Assembly (NCBI GenBank): GCA_942492635.1
Contig: CALOFP010000003.1
Location: forward strand, 992,001-1,056,000
Source of the DNA: CALOFP01 sp942492635
GTDB taxonomy: Bacteria; UBP6; UBA1177; CALOFP01
Length of the DNA stretch: 64,000 nt
Direction of reading: 5' to 3'
Below, piece after piece: positions 45,155-55,700 of the stretch. The notes beneath the pieces are model-generated. The model saw only the letters and a program-made list of their open reading frames with translations. It was not told the DNA's origin and ran no database searches. A program made the position numbers and the translations under genes. Positions within the stretch are counted from its first letter, which is position 1; each line of letters starts with the position of its first letter.

Positions 45155-45249
45155 TATTCTCCTCCATGATGAAAGAATGATTTATATAAATATATAAAAT
45201 ATTTTTCAGCGTATTGGTATTTATTATCAAATACTGTCGATAGAAAACA

Positions 45250-45690
45250 AAAGGGGGTCAAGGCAGCATTTTTATATTTTTGAGGTTTCTCACTTTTTAG
45301 AACTGAATAATTATCAGTAAAATCAATGTTTTTTGTTTTTCCAACACTAAAGCTGTTTTTTTGATGTTTTCTAACTAAATACGTGGCTAGAATCGGCAGC
45401 GAGAAACTTTATTGCTTGTATTTTCCTATTGATTTACATGACGAGTGTCATCCATTTCAAGTTCCTTGGGGGGGGGTTGTATCCTATCGGTACGTTTACA
45501 CACACCGCAACAATTCTTTCACTGTCATGGACGGTTTGGACGGTGTTGATTTAAAAATTTTACTTTTACCTTATACGAAGGTTTTCCAGTTTTATCCGGG
45601 AAAGGGCGTTCCAGCGAAACGCCCCTACGCGATTCAAGACGTTGCATGCAACCTCTCTACGGCTATGAACCAAACTACATGTTCCTGTAA
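45250..45690 (+). repeat. Dispersed repeat fragments and palindrome
   Basis: GGGGGTCAAGGCAGCATTTT at 45253 onward is a left-half fragment. At 45527-45546 ATGGACGGTTTGGACGGTGT matches the right half of 42643-42840. An AAGACGTTGCATGCAACCTCT palindrome-like site lies at about 45637-45656. No gene of its own. Confidence 0.75.
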
Positions 45691-45797
45691 TTACTAAAAC
45701 AATAACACGGGCCTAAAAATTGCTTTTAACAAGTGCTATCTCATTTATTTTTGAGGCGTATTGTCTTTTATTAATTAACCATCAGGAGAATAGGAGT

Positions 45798-47351
45798 ATG
45801 ACGCTATTTAAATTTCAGGCATTGGCTATTTTGATTTCTCTGCTGTTTTCCATCTCATGTTCAGATTCAGAGCAGCATAATGAACAGGGAGACAATCAAA
45901 CTTTATCTGATGGCGACAAGGAATCTACAATCTGCGAAAATGGATTTAGAGAAAACGAAAATGGTGCCTGTGTTGATATTAACGAGTGCGAGGAGGATGA
46001 AACTCTCTGCAGTTTTGACAAGGCTCGTTGTGTCAATCTCGAAGGAAGCTACAAATGTCTTTGTGAAAAGGGATTTGTTGTTGAAAAAGGAGAGAGATGT
46101 ATTTCAAGGTTTGATTTTGAAGGTCCGGTATTTAAAGGAAATGTCCTATTGATCAGTAATGAATCCACTGAAATGGCTAAAAGAGAGTTTACAGGCACAT
46201 TTGATGCAAAAAAGATTTTTCCCTTCACTCGAAACAAGATGCCATCTAGAACAGATGTGAACGCCCTGTCAACAGCTGAGCATATGATGCCGCTGGATAT
46301 TCCCCAAATGTTTGCTTTTTCAAAGAAAAAGCCCCTTCCGTTTATTGGTGAGCCTCAAGGTGAAATTCCAATGGAGGGCGATAGAAAGCGTTTTTATGTA
46401 GAGGGTGAGAACATTGATGAAGATGGAAAACTTGAGTTAACACTCCAAAAAAGCGGCAAATTTTGCAACATCTGGGCAGAGGATCCTGAGATGATTGACA
46501 AAGAGCTTGCAGAGGATCTTTCTTCAGAGTTCGACGATGTTATCTATGGAAAAATATCTGAAAATTTCAGTGCACCAAGTGATGTTGACGGAAACGGCAA
46601 AATTGACATTTTCCTTTTTGATACTTTTTTACCGGGTGGCGGTTATTACAATCAAAACAATCTCTTTGACGCGGAAGGATCAAACAGAATGGATATCATC
46701 CATGTGGATCACGTCAAGTCTGATTATAAGGGTATAATTACCCATGAGTTTGAGCATCTCTGCCATGCCGGGCATGAATTTCTGGTTGAAAAGAACGGAC
46801 ACTACGAGCACTGGATTGGAGAAGGGCTTTCGACATCTGCAGAAGGAGTTTACGGTGGATTTGCAAAGCATTATCGTGACTATTTCAACTATTCAACCAG
46901 CATAAGAAACGGGCAGTCCCTTATCTTTTTTGACTGGGGAAATGACTCCACTGCAAACTACACACTTTCCTACCTCTTTTTTCAATATGTGAGACTCCAG
47001 GCTGGTCAGGGACCTCAAATTTATAAGGAAGTTATTGAAGATGAAAACAACGATTATAAGGCAATTGAAAATGTTGTAAAAAAATATGTGGATCCGGAGA
47101 TGACCTTTGGTGAATTCATGACATCTTTCAGGCTTGCACTTTTATTAAATGAGGAGGAAGGACTCTACGGATTCAATAGTGAAGACGGTTTTGAAACATT
47201 GAAGCCAGGATTCTATGAGGGAAAAGGATTTGAAATGAGGAGCGCAGGTGCAGTTTATGTGAAAATTGATGGCGAATTTGAAGCACCAGAAGATAAAGGT
47301 GACAACATAAAATATGTCGGTATTTATACCGGTGAAACAACAGAAGATTAA
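45798..47351 (+). CDS. Secreted EGF-domain metalloprotease lipoprotein (M30-like)
   Basis: 517 residues from ATG 45798 (AGGAG nine bases upstream). Signal peptide with lipobox SISC, then a Ca-binding EGF-like domain (DINECEEDETLC, GSYKCLCEKGFV). The catalytic zinc motif is HEFEH with His316, Glu317 and His320, and a downstream WIGEGLSTSAE with Glu342 or Glu349 as third ligand, the gluzincin arrangement. DVDGNGKIDIFLFD precedes it. Best compared with the hyicolysin-like M30 family; a neighbouring clan is possible. Likely an outer-membrane-anchored protease. Transcribed with the lipoprotein 18 bp downstream. A decayed copy of its C-terminal part lies at 63155-63711. Confidence 0.85.
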   Translation: MTLFKFQALAILISLLFSISCSDSEQHNEQGDNQTLSDGDKESTICENGFRENENGACVDINECEEDETLCSFDKARCVNLEGSYKCLCEKGFVVEKGERCISRFDFEGPVFKGNVLLISNESTEMAKREFTGTFDAKKIFPFTRNKMPSRTDVNALSTAEHMMPLDIPQMFAFSKKKPLPFIGEPQGEIPMEGDRKRFYVEGENIDEDGKLELTLQKSGKFCNIWAEDPEMIDKELAEDLSSEFDDVIYGKISENFSAPSDVDGNGKIDIFLFDTFLPGGGYYNQNNLFDAEGSNRMDIIHVDHVKSDYKGIITHEFEHLCHAGHEFLVEKNGHYEHWIGEGLSTSAEGVYGGFAKHYRDYFNYSTSIRNGQSLIFFDWGNDSTANYTLSYLFFQYVRLQAGQGPQIYKEVIEDENNDYKAIENVVKKYVDPEMTFGEFMTSFRLALLLNEEEGLYGFNSEDGFETLKPGFYEGKGFEMRSAGAVYVKIDGEFEAPEDKGDNIKYVGIYTGETTED

Positions 47352-47369
47352 TAGATTCAGGAGGATTTG

Positions 47370-48842
47370 ATGAAAAAGATTTGGATGGTTTTCATTTTAT
47401 TTATGCTTCTTGTCTCCTGTGGAGATTCCGGGAGTGGCGCAACAAGTGACCTGGATTCAATTGCGCCCGGTGGTACAACTGATGCGGATACACTGATTAT
47501 AGTTGATGAAGATGCAAAAAAAGGAGTGACCGGAAAGTTGGAATTTGAATTTGAGGGTGAAATAAACACAGGGGAAGATTATGAAAATCACAAAAAAGGA
47601 ACGGGAAGCTACAAGATTACACTCGGTGAAGATGATTATCTTATTGATAACTCTTTATATTCCATCATACAGACTTATAAAGGTGAAGATGAAGAGATTG
47701 AGGAAAGGAAATTCCTTCAGTTCAGAGGATATAAAATCTTTGAACAATCAAATAATTTTTACAGGTTTTACGGAATATCTGTTTCAGTTTCAATGGAAAA
47801 ATTGAAAGAGATAAAGAAGATCGGTGAATCAAACATTGACCTTACGGGTGATAACAACATTTTTGTCTCTTTCTGGGAAGATGTCATTAATATAAGAAAG
47901 GATAATGTTGTAATGGCTCTATCATGTGTAAACGCCATCGCTGACTACAGTTCAAAAGAGAGTTTGATCACCATTGATCACAGTGAGAATGAAACTTTTG
48001 AAGCAGGAGAAAATATTTCTGCAAATGGAAATTTAGATGTTCTGTATAATTATGACATGGAATTAATTAAGGAACTTTTCACAGATGAGGCTTATGATGA
48101 GTATGAAGGAAAATGGTGTAAATTTTTTAAGGATCAAGCTAATATTTCAAAAGATGAATACTTAAAGGAACTTGAAAACAATTTTGGATTTGAGGACAAA
48201 TTACCCGAAAATTTTGACAAAAACGATCATGAAAATCACGCAATCTTTAAATTTTCAGGTGAAGTTATAAAAAGAGGGGAAAAAGAGAAACCCGGTATTT
48301 CAGATTACAATGTTATGCTGGAGAAGGAAAAACTGGAAGTCGACGACCAAAAAGCATCCGCATCAGTTCTGGAAATTGACGGTGTCGATCACATCTATGT
48401 TGAAACCATTGGTGACGTCAGCCATCTTGGAATAAAACACTATGCCTTCAACATCTCCGTTGCCTATTTCAAAATTGATTCCTTGAAAAACTTAAAGGAA
48501 AAAGGGGGTAACACACTGGACATTTCTAATGGAAATTTCTTTTTCAGTATATCGAAGATAGAGAGTAAGGAGATTGAAAACAGGGGTTATATCAAAAATT
48601 GTGTGAAAGCTGTTATCGATAAATCTTTTGAAAAGCATTTTGTTTCTGTATTTTATGATGTAGATAGTGAATTTGCGGCAGGTGAAATATTTGAAGTTGC
48701 GGGCAATGTCACTCTTTCGACAGATCAGGAAAAAATTAAAGAAGTCTATGGAGAATCCGCAGACAACTGTTACTGCTCTTCAGAAGAGGGATCCATCTCT
48801 TGTGAAGAGTTTGATGCTTTTTTGGCCGGTGTGAATTTGTAG
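47370..48842 (+). CDS. Lipoprotein with two similar domains, unknown function
   Basis: 490 residues; ATG 47370 follows AGGAGG, and the in-frame TTG just before is not needed. Lipobox LLVSC. After an acidic linker come two related ~200-residue beta-rich halves: each has a FEFEGEI/FKFSGEV start, SVSVSMEKLKEIK/ISVAYFKIDSLKNLK, and a NIDLTGDNNIFVSFWED/TLDISNGNFFFSISK segment, then a CVNAI/CVKAV motif. This internal duplication is seen directly. It is the second gene of the metalloprotease operon and may be its binding partner or substrate. No family recognised. Confidence 0.78.
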   Translation: MKKIWMVFILFMLLVSCGDSGSGATSDLDSIAPGGTTDADTLIIVDEDAKKGVTGKLEFEFEGEINTGEDYENHKKGTGSYKITLGEDDYLIDNSLYSIIQTYKGEDEEIEERKFLQFRGYKIFEQSNNFYRFYGISVSVSMEKLKEIKKIGESNIDLTGDNNIFVSFWEDVINIRKDNVVMALSCVNAIADYSSKESLITIDHSENETFEAGENISANGNLDVLYNYDMELIKELFTDEAYDEYEGKWCKFFKDQANISKDEYLKELENNFGFEDKLPENFDKNDHENHAIFKFSGEVIKRGEKEKPGISDYNVMLEKEKLEVDDQKASASVLEIDGVDHIYVETIGDVSHLGIKHYAFNISVAYFKIDSLKNLKEKGGNTLDISNGNFFFSISKIESKEIENRGYIKNCVKAVIDKSFEKHFVSVFYDVDSEFAAGEIFEVAGNVTLSTDQEKIKEVYGESADNCYCSSEEGSISCEEFDAFLAGVNL

Positions 48843-48912
48843 ATTTTGCGGTTTTATCAGAAAAAGGGAGAAGATCAGGCATTTTAGAGGAAAATTCAAC
48901 CTCTCTAAATAT

Positions 48913-49941
48913 TTAATCTTTTTTACCGCACTCGGATAGAATCTCCATCACCTCCGCCTTTGGAAGGGCAACTTCAACTGTGAACTCACCTGATTCCCTT
49001 TTTATGGTGGTGTAGGAGAGAAGTTGGGCAAGCTTCTCATCGCCGCTAGCCTCGGATTTCATGCGGTAGAGGGAGATAGCGCTTCCAATCATTAGAGCCA
49101 GATCGTCAAGCTCCTCATTATTCTTTCCAGTTGCCTTTGCAACAATCACAACGTTGTCGTCGGCCTCAATATTAAATTTAAAACTATCGACAACCTCTGC
49201 AACCTTGGAAACTATCTTGTTATCTCCCTTCTTGAAGAGCTTTTTCAGAAGTTTTCCCTTTATATGACCGTAAATATGTCCGTAGGCATCCTCATCTTCG
49301 TAGAGCTCCTCACCTTCCGGAGCCTTTCCCTCCAAAATATCCACGACAGAGGTCACTTGAGCTTTTTTAGGAGAGTAGATGAACATATTTTTATTCCAGA
49401 CAGCAAAAGAGGCGTTATTCTTTTTAGAAGAGAGTAGAACTCCATTTTCACCATACATCTCCAGCTCATCGTCCCCTTCGTCTTTCATCTTATCTTCCAT
49501 TCTTTCCAGATCACCATCGAGGAAAACTCCCTGATCTGTTACGGCGATCCTCTTTATTGATTCAAAGGGGTCAACTCCTATCTCTTCCTCAATATTTTTT
49601 AGCTTATCATTTCCGGAAAAACAGAGGGCAACCATCTCGCCGATCTCTGTTTCAACAAGTTCAGCGAGCTCAACAACAATCATAAAGTCCTTTGATTTTG
49701 TTGCAGACAGGGCAACTTTTAAGGGATCCTTTTTTCTCTTTTCAAGCTTTCCTTCAAAAAGGGTTTTGAGATCCATTTTCCGCATCTGTTCCCTTTTCAG
49801 CTCCCTTTTACTGGCCCTTTTCCTGAATTTCGGCCTGGTTATCTCTATCCTTGAAGTCGGCTCAGGATCCAAAGTCAAAAGAGAACCGATCAAAAGCAGG
49901 AAAACAGCAGCCACAAGGTATAATCCATTTTTCTTTTTCAT
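48913..49941 (-). CDS. Membrane-anchored protein of unknown function, ABC operon
   Basis: 342 residues. N-terminal signal anchor (GLYLVAAVFLLLIGSLLTL), then a basic Arg/Lys-rich segment and a mixed domain rich in Lys, Asp and Glu, with acidic patches (KDEGDDELEMYGENG). No enzyme motif. It directly abuts the ABC permease gene without a gap, so it probably works with that exporter, for example as a periplasmic component. No family recognised. Confidence 0.75.
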   Translation of the reverse strand: MKKKNGLYLVAAVFLLLIGSLLTLDPEPTSRIEITRPKFRKRASKRELKREQMRKMDLKTLFEGKLEKRKKDPLKVALSATKSKDFMIVVELAELVETEIGEMVALCFSGNDKLKNIEEEIGVDPFESIKRIAVTDQGVFLDGDLERMEDKMKDEGDDELEMYGENGVLLSSKKNNASFAVWNKNMFIYSPKKAQVTSVVDILEGKAPEGEELYEDEDAYGHIYGHIKGKLLKKLFKKGDNKIVSKVAEVVDSFKFNIEADDNVVIVAKATGKNNEELDDLALMIGSAISLYRMKSEASGDEKLAQLLSYTTIKRESGEFTVEVALPKAEVMEILSECGKKD

Positions 49942-50775
49942 CTAGTAGTCCTCCTTTTGAAACTTGTAAAATGCAATGAAAAGGAGGGCCGAGGTAAAGG
50001 TAAAGATTGAGAAAAATATCTTCCCGTACTCCATGCTCCAGATTGTAAAGCTCCCTCCCATCTTATTAATAAGCTCAGGAAGTCGAAAAATTGGGGGAAA
50101 AAGGGAAATAAGCCATCCGAAAACTTCTCTAAAGAGCCCTTTTTCAAAGAGTTTCAGCAGACTTGACTTGTGGGAGGCCACGGAGGCAAAGATCGTAAAA
50201 AGATAGGCCATAACTATGGAGAATGGAGCGGATCTGACAAATAGAGCCGATAAAACCATCACGCCATAAAGAGGGACAAATGCGAAAAGAGCCAATATTC
50301 CACTCTCAATGGCCTTCATACTCCAAAAACCGGTCTTCAGCCCGAAAATAACGGTTATTCCACCTGTCAAGTAGAGAATAAACAGGAATATCAGGGCAAT
50401 TACCCCCAAATAACTCCCTAAAAGGAGCTGCCATCTCTTAATCGGGAGGGAGATCATAAACTCAATCCTTCCAGGCTCAAGAAGTTTGGGAGCAAAATCC
50501 CCGAAAAAGAGGGCTCCCATGATTAAAACCATATAGAATATTGCAATTGAGGTATATCTATAGATGTTCAGAAGAATATGATCCAGAGACTTTATATCCT
50601 TTGAAACCTCATCTCCGAAGAGTCTCATGGAGGCCATCACACCGTCCACCACATCAAGTTTCAGGAAAAAGATAACTCCCATTAAAAAAAGTGTCGAAAA
50701 AATCATGGTTGCAATAATCCACTTCCTTGCAACAGCCTCCTTCAAGACATCTTTTGCAACTATAAAAAGAGTCAT
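49942..50775 (-). CDS. ABC-2 type permease
   Basis: 277 residues with six hydrophobic helices (first WIIATMIFSTLFLMGVIFFL, last FSIFTFTSALLFIAFY). Between helices 2 and 3 the sequence PGRIEFMISLPIKRWQLLLGSYLG is the typical ABC-2 motif (shorter: SLPIKRWQLLLG). Transmembrane half of an exporter or efflux system of unknown substrate. It begins two bases after the ATPase stop and is followed directly by the membrane-anchored protein. Confidence 0.9.
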   Translation of the reverse strand: MTLFIVAKDVLKEAVARKWIIATMIFSTLFLMGVIFFLKLDVVDGVMASMRLFGDEVSKDIKSLDHILLNIYRYTSIAIFYMVLIMGALFFGDFAPKLLEPGRIEFMISLPIKRWQLLLGSYLGVIALIFLFILYLTGGITVIFGLKTGFWSMKAIESGILALFAFVPLYGVMVLSALFVRSAPFSIVMAYLFTIFASVASHKSSLLKLFEKGLFREVFGWLISLFPPIFRLPELINKMGGSFTIWSMEYGKIFFSIFTFTSALLFIAFYKFQKEDY

Positions 50776-50777
50776 CT

Positions 50778-51689
50778 CTACACCCCCTTATCAACCGATG
50801 CAGCCAAAATCTCCTCAAGTTCACTCTTTTGGGAGTTGAGTGAGGTGACGACCAGCCCATTTTCATAAAAACCTGAAAACTTGCTGTTTAAATCCTGAGA
50901 ATTTCCATTAAATTCATAGAGATTTTCTCCAGCTCTTAAAAAACCCATATTTGTGAGGTAACTCTCCCCGGATTGATCAACTCTCTCAAAGGCAACCTTC
51001 CAACTATTTTCAACGTGAAGAAGAGCAGAAAGCTTTCCGCTCTTTACAATCTCCCCATTTGAAAGGATTCCGATTGTGTCACAAATTTTTTCGGTCTCCG
51101 TCAAAAGATGGGAGTTGATAAAAATTGTGGCTCCCCTCTCCCTCTCCTCAAGAACTATTTTCCTGATCTCTCTCCTTCTAAGAGGATCGATTCCATCTGT
51201 CGGCTCATCAAAAACAAAAAGTTCCGGAGAACCGATCAGAGCTGCGGCCATTCCCACACGCTGCTTCATCCCCTTTGAGAACTTCCCCATCTTTTTTGAA
51301 CTGATACCGCCGAGGTCCAACCTCTCAACAACTCTATCCACCTCTCTTTTAGGATTTTTCAGCCTCTTGATGGCGGCAACTGTTTTTAAAAATGAGTATG
51401 GAGTATAAAAAGCCGGAAGCGACAACCTTTCCGGAAGGTAGCCTACCCTCCTTTTTGCTTCAAGGGAGGCGGGATCCATTCCAAAGAGCTTTATCTCCCC
51501 CCCATCGGGATTCATAATTGAGAGAAAAGACTTTATCAAGGTAGTCTTTCCAGCTCCGTTGAGACCTATCAAGCCGAAGATCTCCCCCTTTGAAACCTTT
51601 AAGGAAACACCTTTAAGTGCCTCCACCTTTTTTCGCCCCAAAAACCCTTTAAAGGTTTTCGAGACTCCATCTATCTCTATGGCGTACAT
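50778..51689 (-). CDS. ABC transporter ATP-binding protein
   Basis: 303 residues. Walker A GLNGAGKTT, Q-loop region GYLPERLS, signature FSKGMKQRVGMAAAL, Walker B ELFVFDEPTDGIDP and the His switch INSHLLTE. The C-terminal ~80 residues are an extra domain as in ABC-2 exporters (CcmA/NatA type). Provides energy for the adjacent ABC-2 permease. First gene of a three-gene operon. Confidence 0.95.
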   Translation of the reverse strand: MYAIEIDGVSKTFKGFLGRKKVEALKGVSLKVSKGEIFGLIGLNGAGKTTLIKSFLSIMNPDGGEIKLFGMDPASLEAKRRVGYLPERLSLPAFYTPYSFLKTVAAIKRLKNPKREVDRVVERLDLGGISSKKMGKFSKGMKQRVGMAAALIGSPELFVFDEPTDGIDPLRRREIRKIVLEERERGATIFINSHLLTETEKICDTIGILSNGEIVKSGKLSALLHVENSWKVAFERVDQSGESYLTNMGFLRAGENLYEFNGNSQDLNSKFSGFYENGLVVTSLNSQKSELEEILAASVDKGV

Positions 51690-51756
51690 AAACTCTCCAA
51701 TCCAAAACTTTAAAACATAAAAGAGAATATTGTTTTAATAAAAAAAGTAAAGTAAA

Positions 51757-51810
51757 GCGCATGGGTGCCGGAGTGTCATTCATACAGTTTTATTCGATCA
51801 TTTTAATTAA
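51757..51810 (+). repeat. Dispersed repeat, short diverged fragment
   Basis: GCGCATGGGTGCCGGAGTGT followed by CATACAGTTTTATT: the left end of the dispersed repeat, upstream of the ABC operon. Confidence 0.55.
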
Positions 51811-51940
51811 AGTCAAAAATGCTTTATTTTACTCTTCATCGTTAAACCATCGATACTAAAAGTTGACATTTAGATTTAGTAGACATACTTTTTCAATAAG
51901 GTTTTTCGTTTATTTATTTAACATCTCGAAGGATTAAATT

Positions 51941-52165
51941 GTGTCAACAAACATTATGAAATTACATTTCAGTAAAAAATTAACGGCAAAAGAGATCATG
52001 GAGTTAATTTTCGTATTTAATTTTATTGTCATCTTCGCCATCAATTTTTCAGATTGGAGTGCAAAAACAAACATCATATTTTCTTCAATTTTATTCGGAC
52101 TTTCCATATTAAAATTGTTGTCGTTGATATTTAAGAAAGTTATCCGGAGAAAAGGGTTGCAGTAA
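51941..52165 (+). CDS. Small membrane protein, tentative
   Basis: 74 residues from GTG 51941, with AAGGA 8-9 bases before; an ATG start at 51956 is also possible. Two hydrophobic helices (ELIFVFNFIVIFAINF and IIFSSILFGLSILKLLSLIF) and a basic C-terminus. No family recognised; a small membrane toxin-like or orphan gene. Confidence 0.45.
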   Translation: MSTNIMKLHFSKKLTAKEIMELIFVFNFIVIFAINFSDWSAKTNIIFSSILFGLSILKLLSLIFKKVIRRKGLQ

Positions 52166-52706
52166 AAAAAGATGATATGGATGGTATGAACCTGATTTTA
52201 CTGTTGTACCGGTTGATAGTTACTTGGGTGATGTTTTAAATATCAGCACTACAGTAACTAATGAGTCACCTTTCATTCTCTATGTGCGATGATTGTAAAA
52301 TATTATTAAGTAAACAAAACAGCACAGTGAACCATAAAAACCAAAACACAAAAATTAAACATTTGACAACGTTTATAATTATCAGTACATCTATTCACGA
52401 TTTTTTAGTTCTTGTTAGCTATTTTTTATAAATCGCACAATACATAATACGATATCAATGATATTGTTTTTTACGGCAACTATTGAAGGAAGATCTGAAA
52501 ACTATAAATGATTGCGTTGATAAAATAGCGCTCTAGTGAGGAATCGGAGGGTCGTGGAGAAAATTGTTTTCAATTTTGAGTAATAGCCGTTGCTATTGAG
52601 ATGAATTTAAAACGATTTTATAACGATCATTCCGATTTCGTAACGAGTGATGACTTTTTCAACGAAATCATAAATATCTTCTCTTTTAACTTTTCAAGGA
52701 GGCTTA
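52166..52706. other. Intergenic upstream of the giant gene
   Basis: About 540 AT-rich bases. There is a short AATAGC-CGTT-GCTATT dyad at about 52584-52599. AAGGAGG at 52696-52702 is the ribosome site of the next gene. No gene supported. Confidence 0.5.
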
Positions 52707-55700
52707 ATGCTCGGGCGCCAAAACAACATGAGGACTCTTTCCGCTATTTTTTCCGTTCTTATCTTTTCTCTCATAACTGCTTGCGGAACTCAAACTGATA
52801 TAACAAAAGATAAAGAGCTTGAAGCTGTACTGTCCGGCTCAAACGGCTCCAAGTGGTACCCTTTCAGCCAATCAGCCGATGAAGGTAAAACTGTCAAAGA
52901 GAGTATCGTAGAGAATCAAAATTTCATTTCAATCGACATCGATCTGCCGGGTCTGGAGATTACAAATTTTGAAGAAAACCGGCAGCAGTGGGTGAAATTC
53001 AGTTTGGCTGACGGAGGACATCCCGCCCCTATCGGAGATCCGGATCTTCCATTCAAGGGTTCCTTCCTTAAAATCCCCTACGGGGTTTCTCCCGAGGTGG
53101 AAGTTTTGCATGTGACTACCAGAGAATCAAAGCTTCCGGTGGGCACAAAAGTCTATCCCAAGCAACCTTCACAGATTGACTCAGTTGATGTAAAACCGCC
53201 GTTCACTATCAATAATGATAGCTACGGAAAGAACACTCTACTTCCCGAAAAAATTGTTGAAATAGGAGAAACCGGTTTCATGAGAGGAAGAAGGGTTCTC
53301 TTCCTTAAAGTCAATCCCGTGCAGTACAATCCGGCAGACGGAAAAATCCTGATTCATTCAAACATAAAGATCGCCCTCAGATATGAGGGGGAGAAAGACG
53401 AGAGCGAGATCAAAAAACGCAGCAGGCTGTTTTCCCCTTCATTCGAAAAGGAGGCCTTCAGACTGATAAAAAACTACAGAAAGTTGGACCGCCCCAAAGT
53501 TTCGGCAAGAAAATATCTACGTAACGGATCTGTAGGTGCGGACTATCTCATCATAACCGACGATAGTTTCGTGGATGAGGTTGCGCCTCTGGCGGAGTGG
53601 AAAAAAGAGAAGGGGTACATCACAAAAATCGTAAAGACCTCCGATATAGGAAGCAGTTCAAGCGATATTAAAAACTACATAAAAAATGCGTACGACTCGT
53701 GGTCTCCCGCTCCATCCTATGTCCTTCTGGTGGGAGATCACCAGCAGATTCCGGGCAACAGGGTATCACCGGATTCGAACGGCAGCTATTTTTATTCCGA
53801 TCATCCATACTCACTGACCGACGGTAACGATTACTGGTCGGACATTACCGTAGGAAGATTCTCCGTTTCAACAGACGATGAAGCAAAAAGAGTCGTTGAA
53901 AAGGTACTCAAGTACGATCGGTATCCGGATGACGGCAACTGGTACAGCAACTCTCTGATTGCGGCCTATATCCAGAACGACTACGGGTGTACCGCATCCA
54001 GGTGGTTTATGGAAACGGCTCTTTCGGTCTACGACTATCTTGAGAAATCACAGCATCACACAGTTCATCCGGTACTTGTTCCCTCAAGAACCTGCTCCAG
54101 TTACAGCTTCAGATCGGACAGCTACCCTCACCGTCCGCCACAGCCTTCCGCAGTCCTGAGAGAAAAGAGTTCTCTTTTTGTTTCAGGGAGCAGTGCAACA
54201 TCCAAGTTGATAAACCACATAAACGATGGTGTCGGACTGATTCTCCATCGAGATCATGGAGCGGAACAGGGCTGGGGAGATCCCGAATTTGATGTCGGAG
54301 ATGTAAACTCTCTGAACAATGCGGGCAAAACCCCCGTTGTTTTCAGCATCAACTGCCTTACGGGAAAATTCAACTACAGCCGCGATACCTTTGCAGAAAC
54401 ATTTCTGAGAAAAGAGAATTCCGGTGCCGTTGGGGTTGTCGCCGCTTCGGAAGTGAGCTACTCCGGTTACAACGACCTCTTGACTCACGGTCTTTTTACA
54501 AGCTTCTGGCCAGATTACGATTCGTCTCACTCAGATTCAACCTACTCAAACAGTTTCAGAGTTGCCGAGGCGTTGAACTATGCAAAACACTACATGTATA
54601 TGTACCAGGGAGATTCCGCAGACACCAGGTACGAGTACAGACTTTTCCACTGGTTCGGTGATCCGGAAATGGAATACAGACCCGTCAGTCCTTCAAACAT
54701 CCAGATTTCTCATCAAACCACGGTGCTTCCCGGCACAGACAGATTCACGGTGTACTCATCTCCGGAAGGAGCCCTCATAGGACTCGTTCAAAACGGCAGG
54801 GTACTTGGCAGAGCCGTTTCAAATGGGGCACAGACAACGGTAAATCTTCTATCTCCCGTTGCCTCAAGCGGAAAAATAGTACTGACGGTAACAAATTACA
54901 ACATGCGTCCATATCAGGAAGAGATCCGCTCCGTCTCCTCTCAGGGAACCGTCGTCTTCGACAAAAAGATCTACTCTGAATCGGAAAAGATAAAAATATT
55001 ACTGTCGGATTCGGATCTGAAAGATCTCTCATCCATCGATATTATCATCTCCAGTAAGACGGAGTCCGACGGAGAGCAGGTTACCCTGAATCAAACAGAT
55101 CCGGGAAAGGGGATATTTGAAGGTGAAATTGAAATAGTGCAAAACTCTTCACCCTCCGCCGATGGAATTCTGCAGGCTTCGGACAGAGATCTCATTACGG
55201 CACTCTATACCGACACTCACAACTCATCGGGTGTATCGGAAAGAACCACCGCAACAGCTGTAGCTGATTTCTCAGGTCCTCAGATTACCAACATAACCTA
55301 TAAGAAGATCTCGATTACATCCGCTGAAATATGCTTTGACACATCCGAACCGGCCACAGCCCGCATCAGCTATGGAACTGCAGCTCCCTTCTCTTCGGAA
55401 GTAAGCAGTGACAAAAAAATGCTTTCCCGCTGCTTCAAGCTGGAGAATCTCTCGGGCTGTACCGACTACCTCTTCTCCCTCTCAGCAACTGATGAGCGGG
55501 CCCACACCTCCCGCCTGGACAACAACGGTAACCACTACAGTTTCACCACCGGCAAAAGCGAGCAAAAAACCTATCTTTCCGAAAAGCTCGATTCCAACCC
55601 GGGATGGACAACGACGGGAGACTGGGAGTTCGGAAAGCCGCTCGGGAAAGGATCCGGCAATCCGGATCCGACATCCGGATACACGGGAGACAACGTGTAC

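Noticed and set aside
45383..45697. A 104-codon plus-strand frame
   Set aside because: It is made of repeat fragments and the GACGTTGCATGCAAC palindrome, without a family resemblance.
32500..46000. A chromosomal integron with attC sites
   Set aside because: Gene blocks are in both orientations and the repeats lack the RYYYAAC/GTTRRRY core pairs; no integrase is seen.
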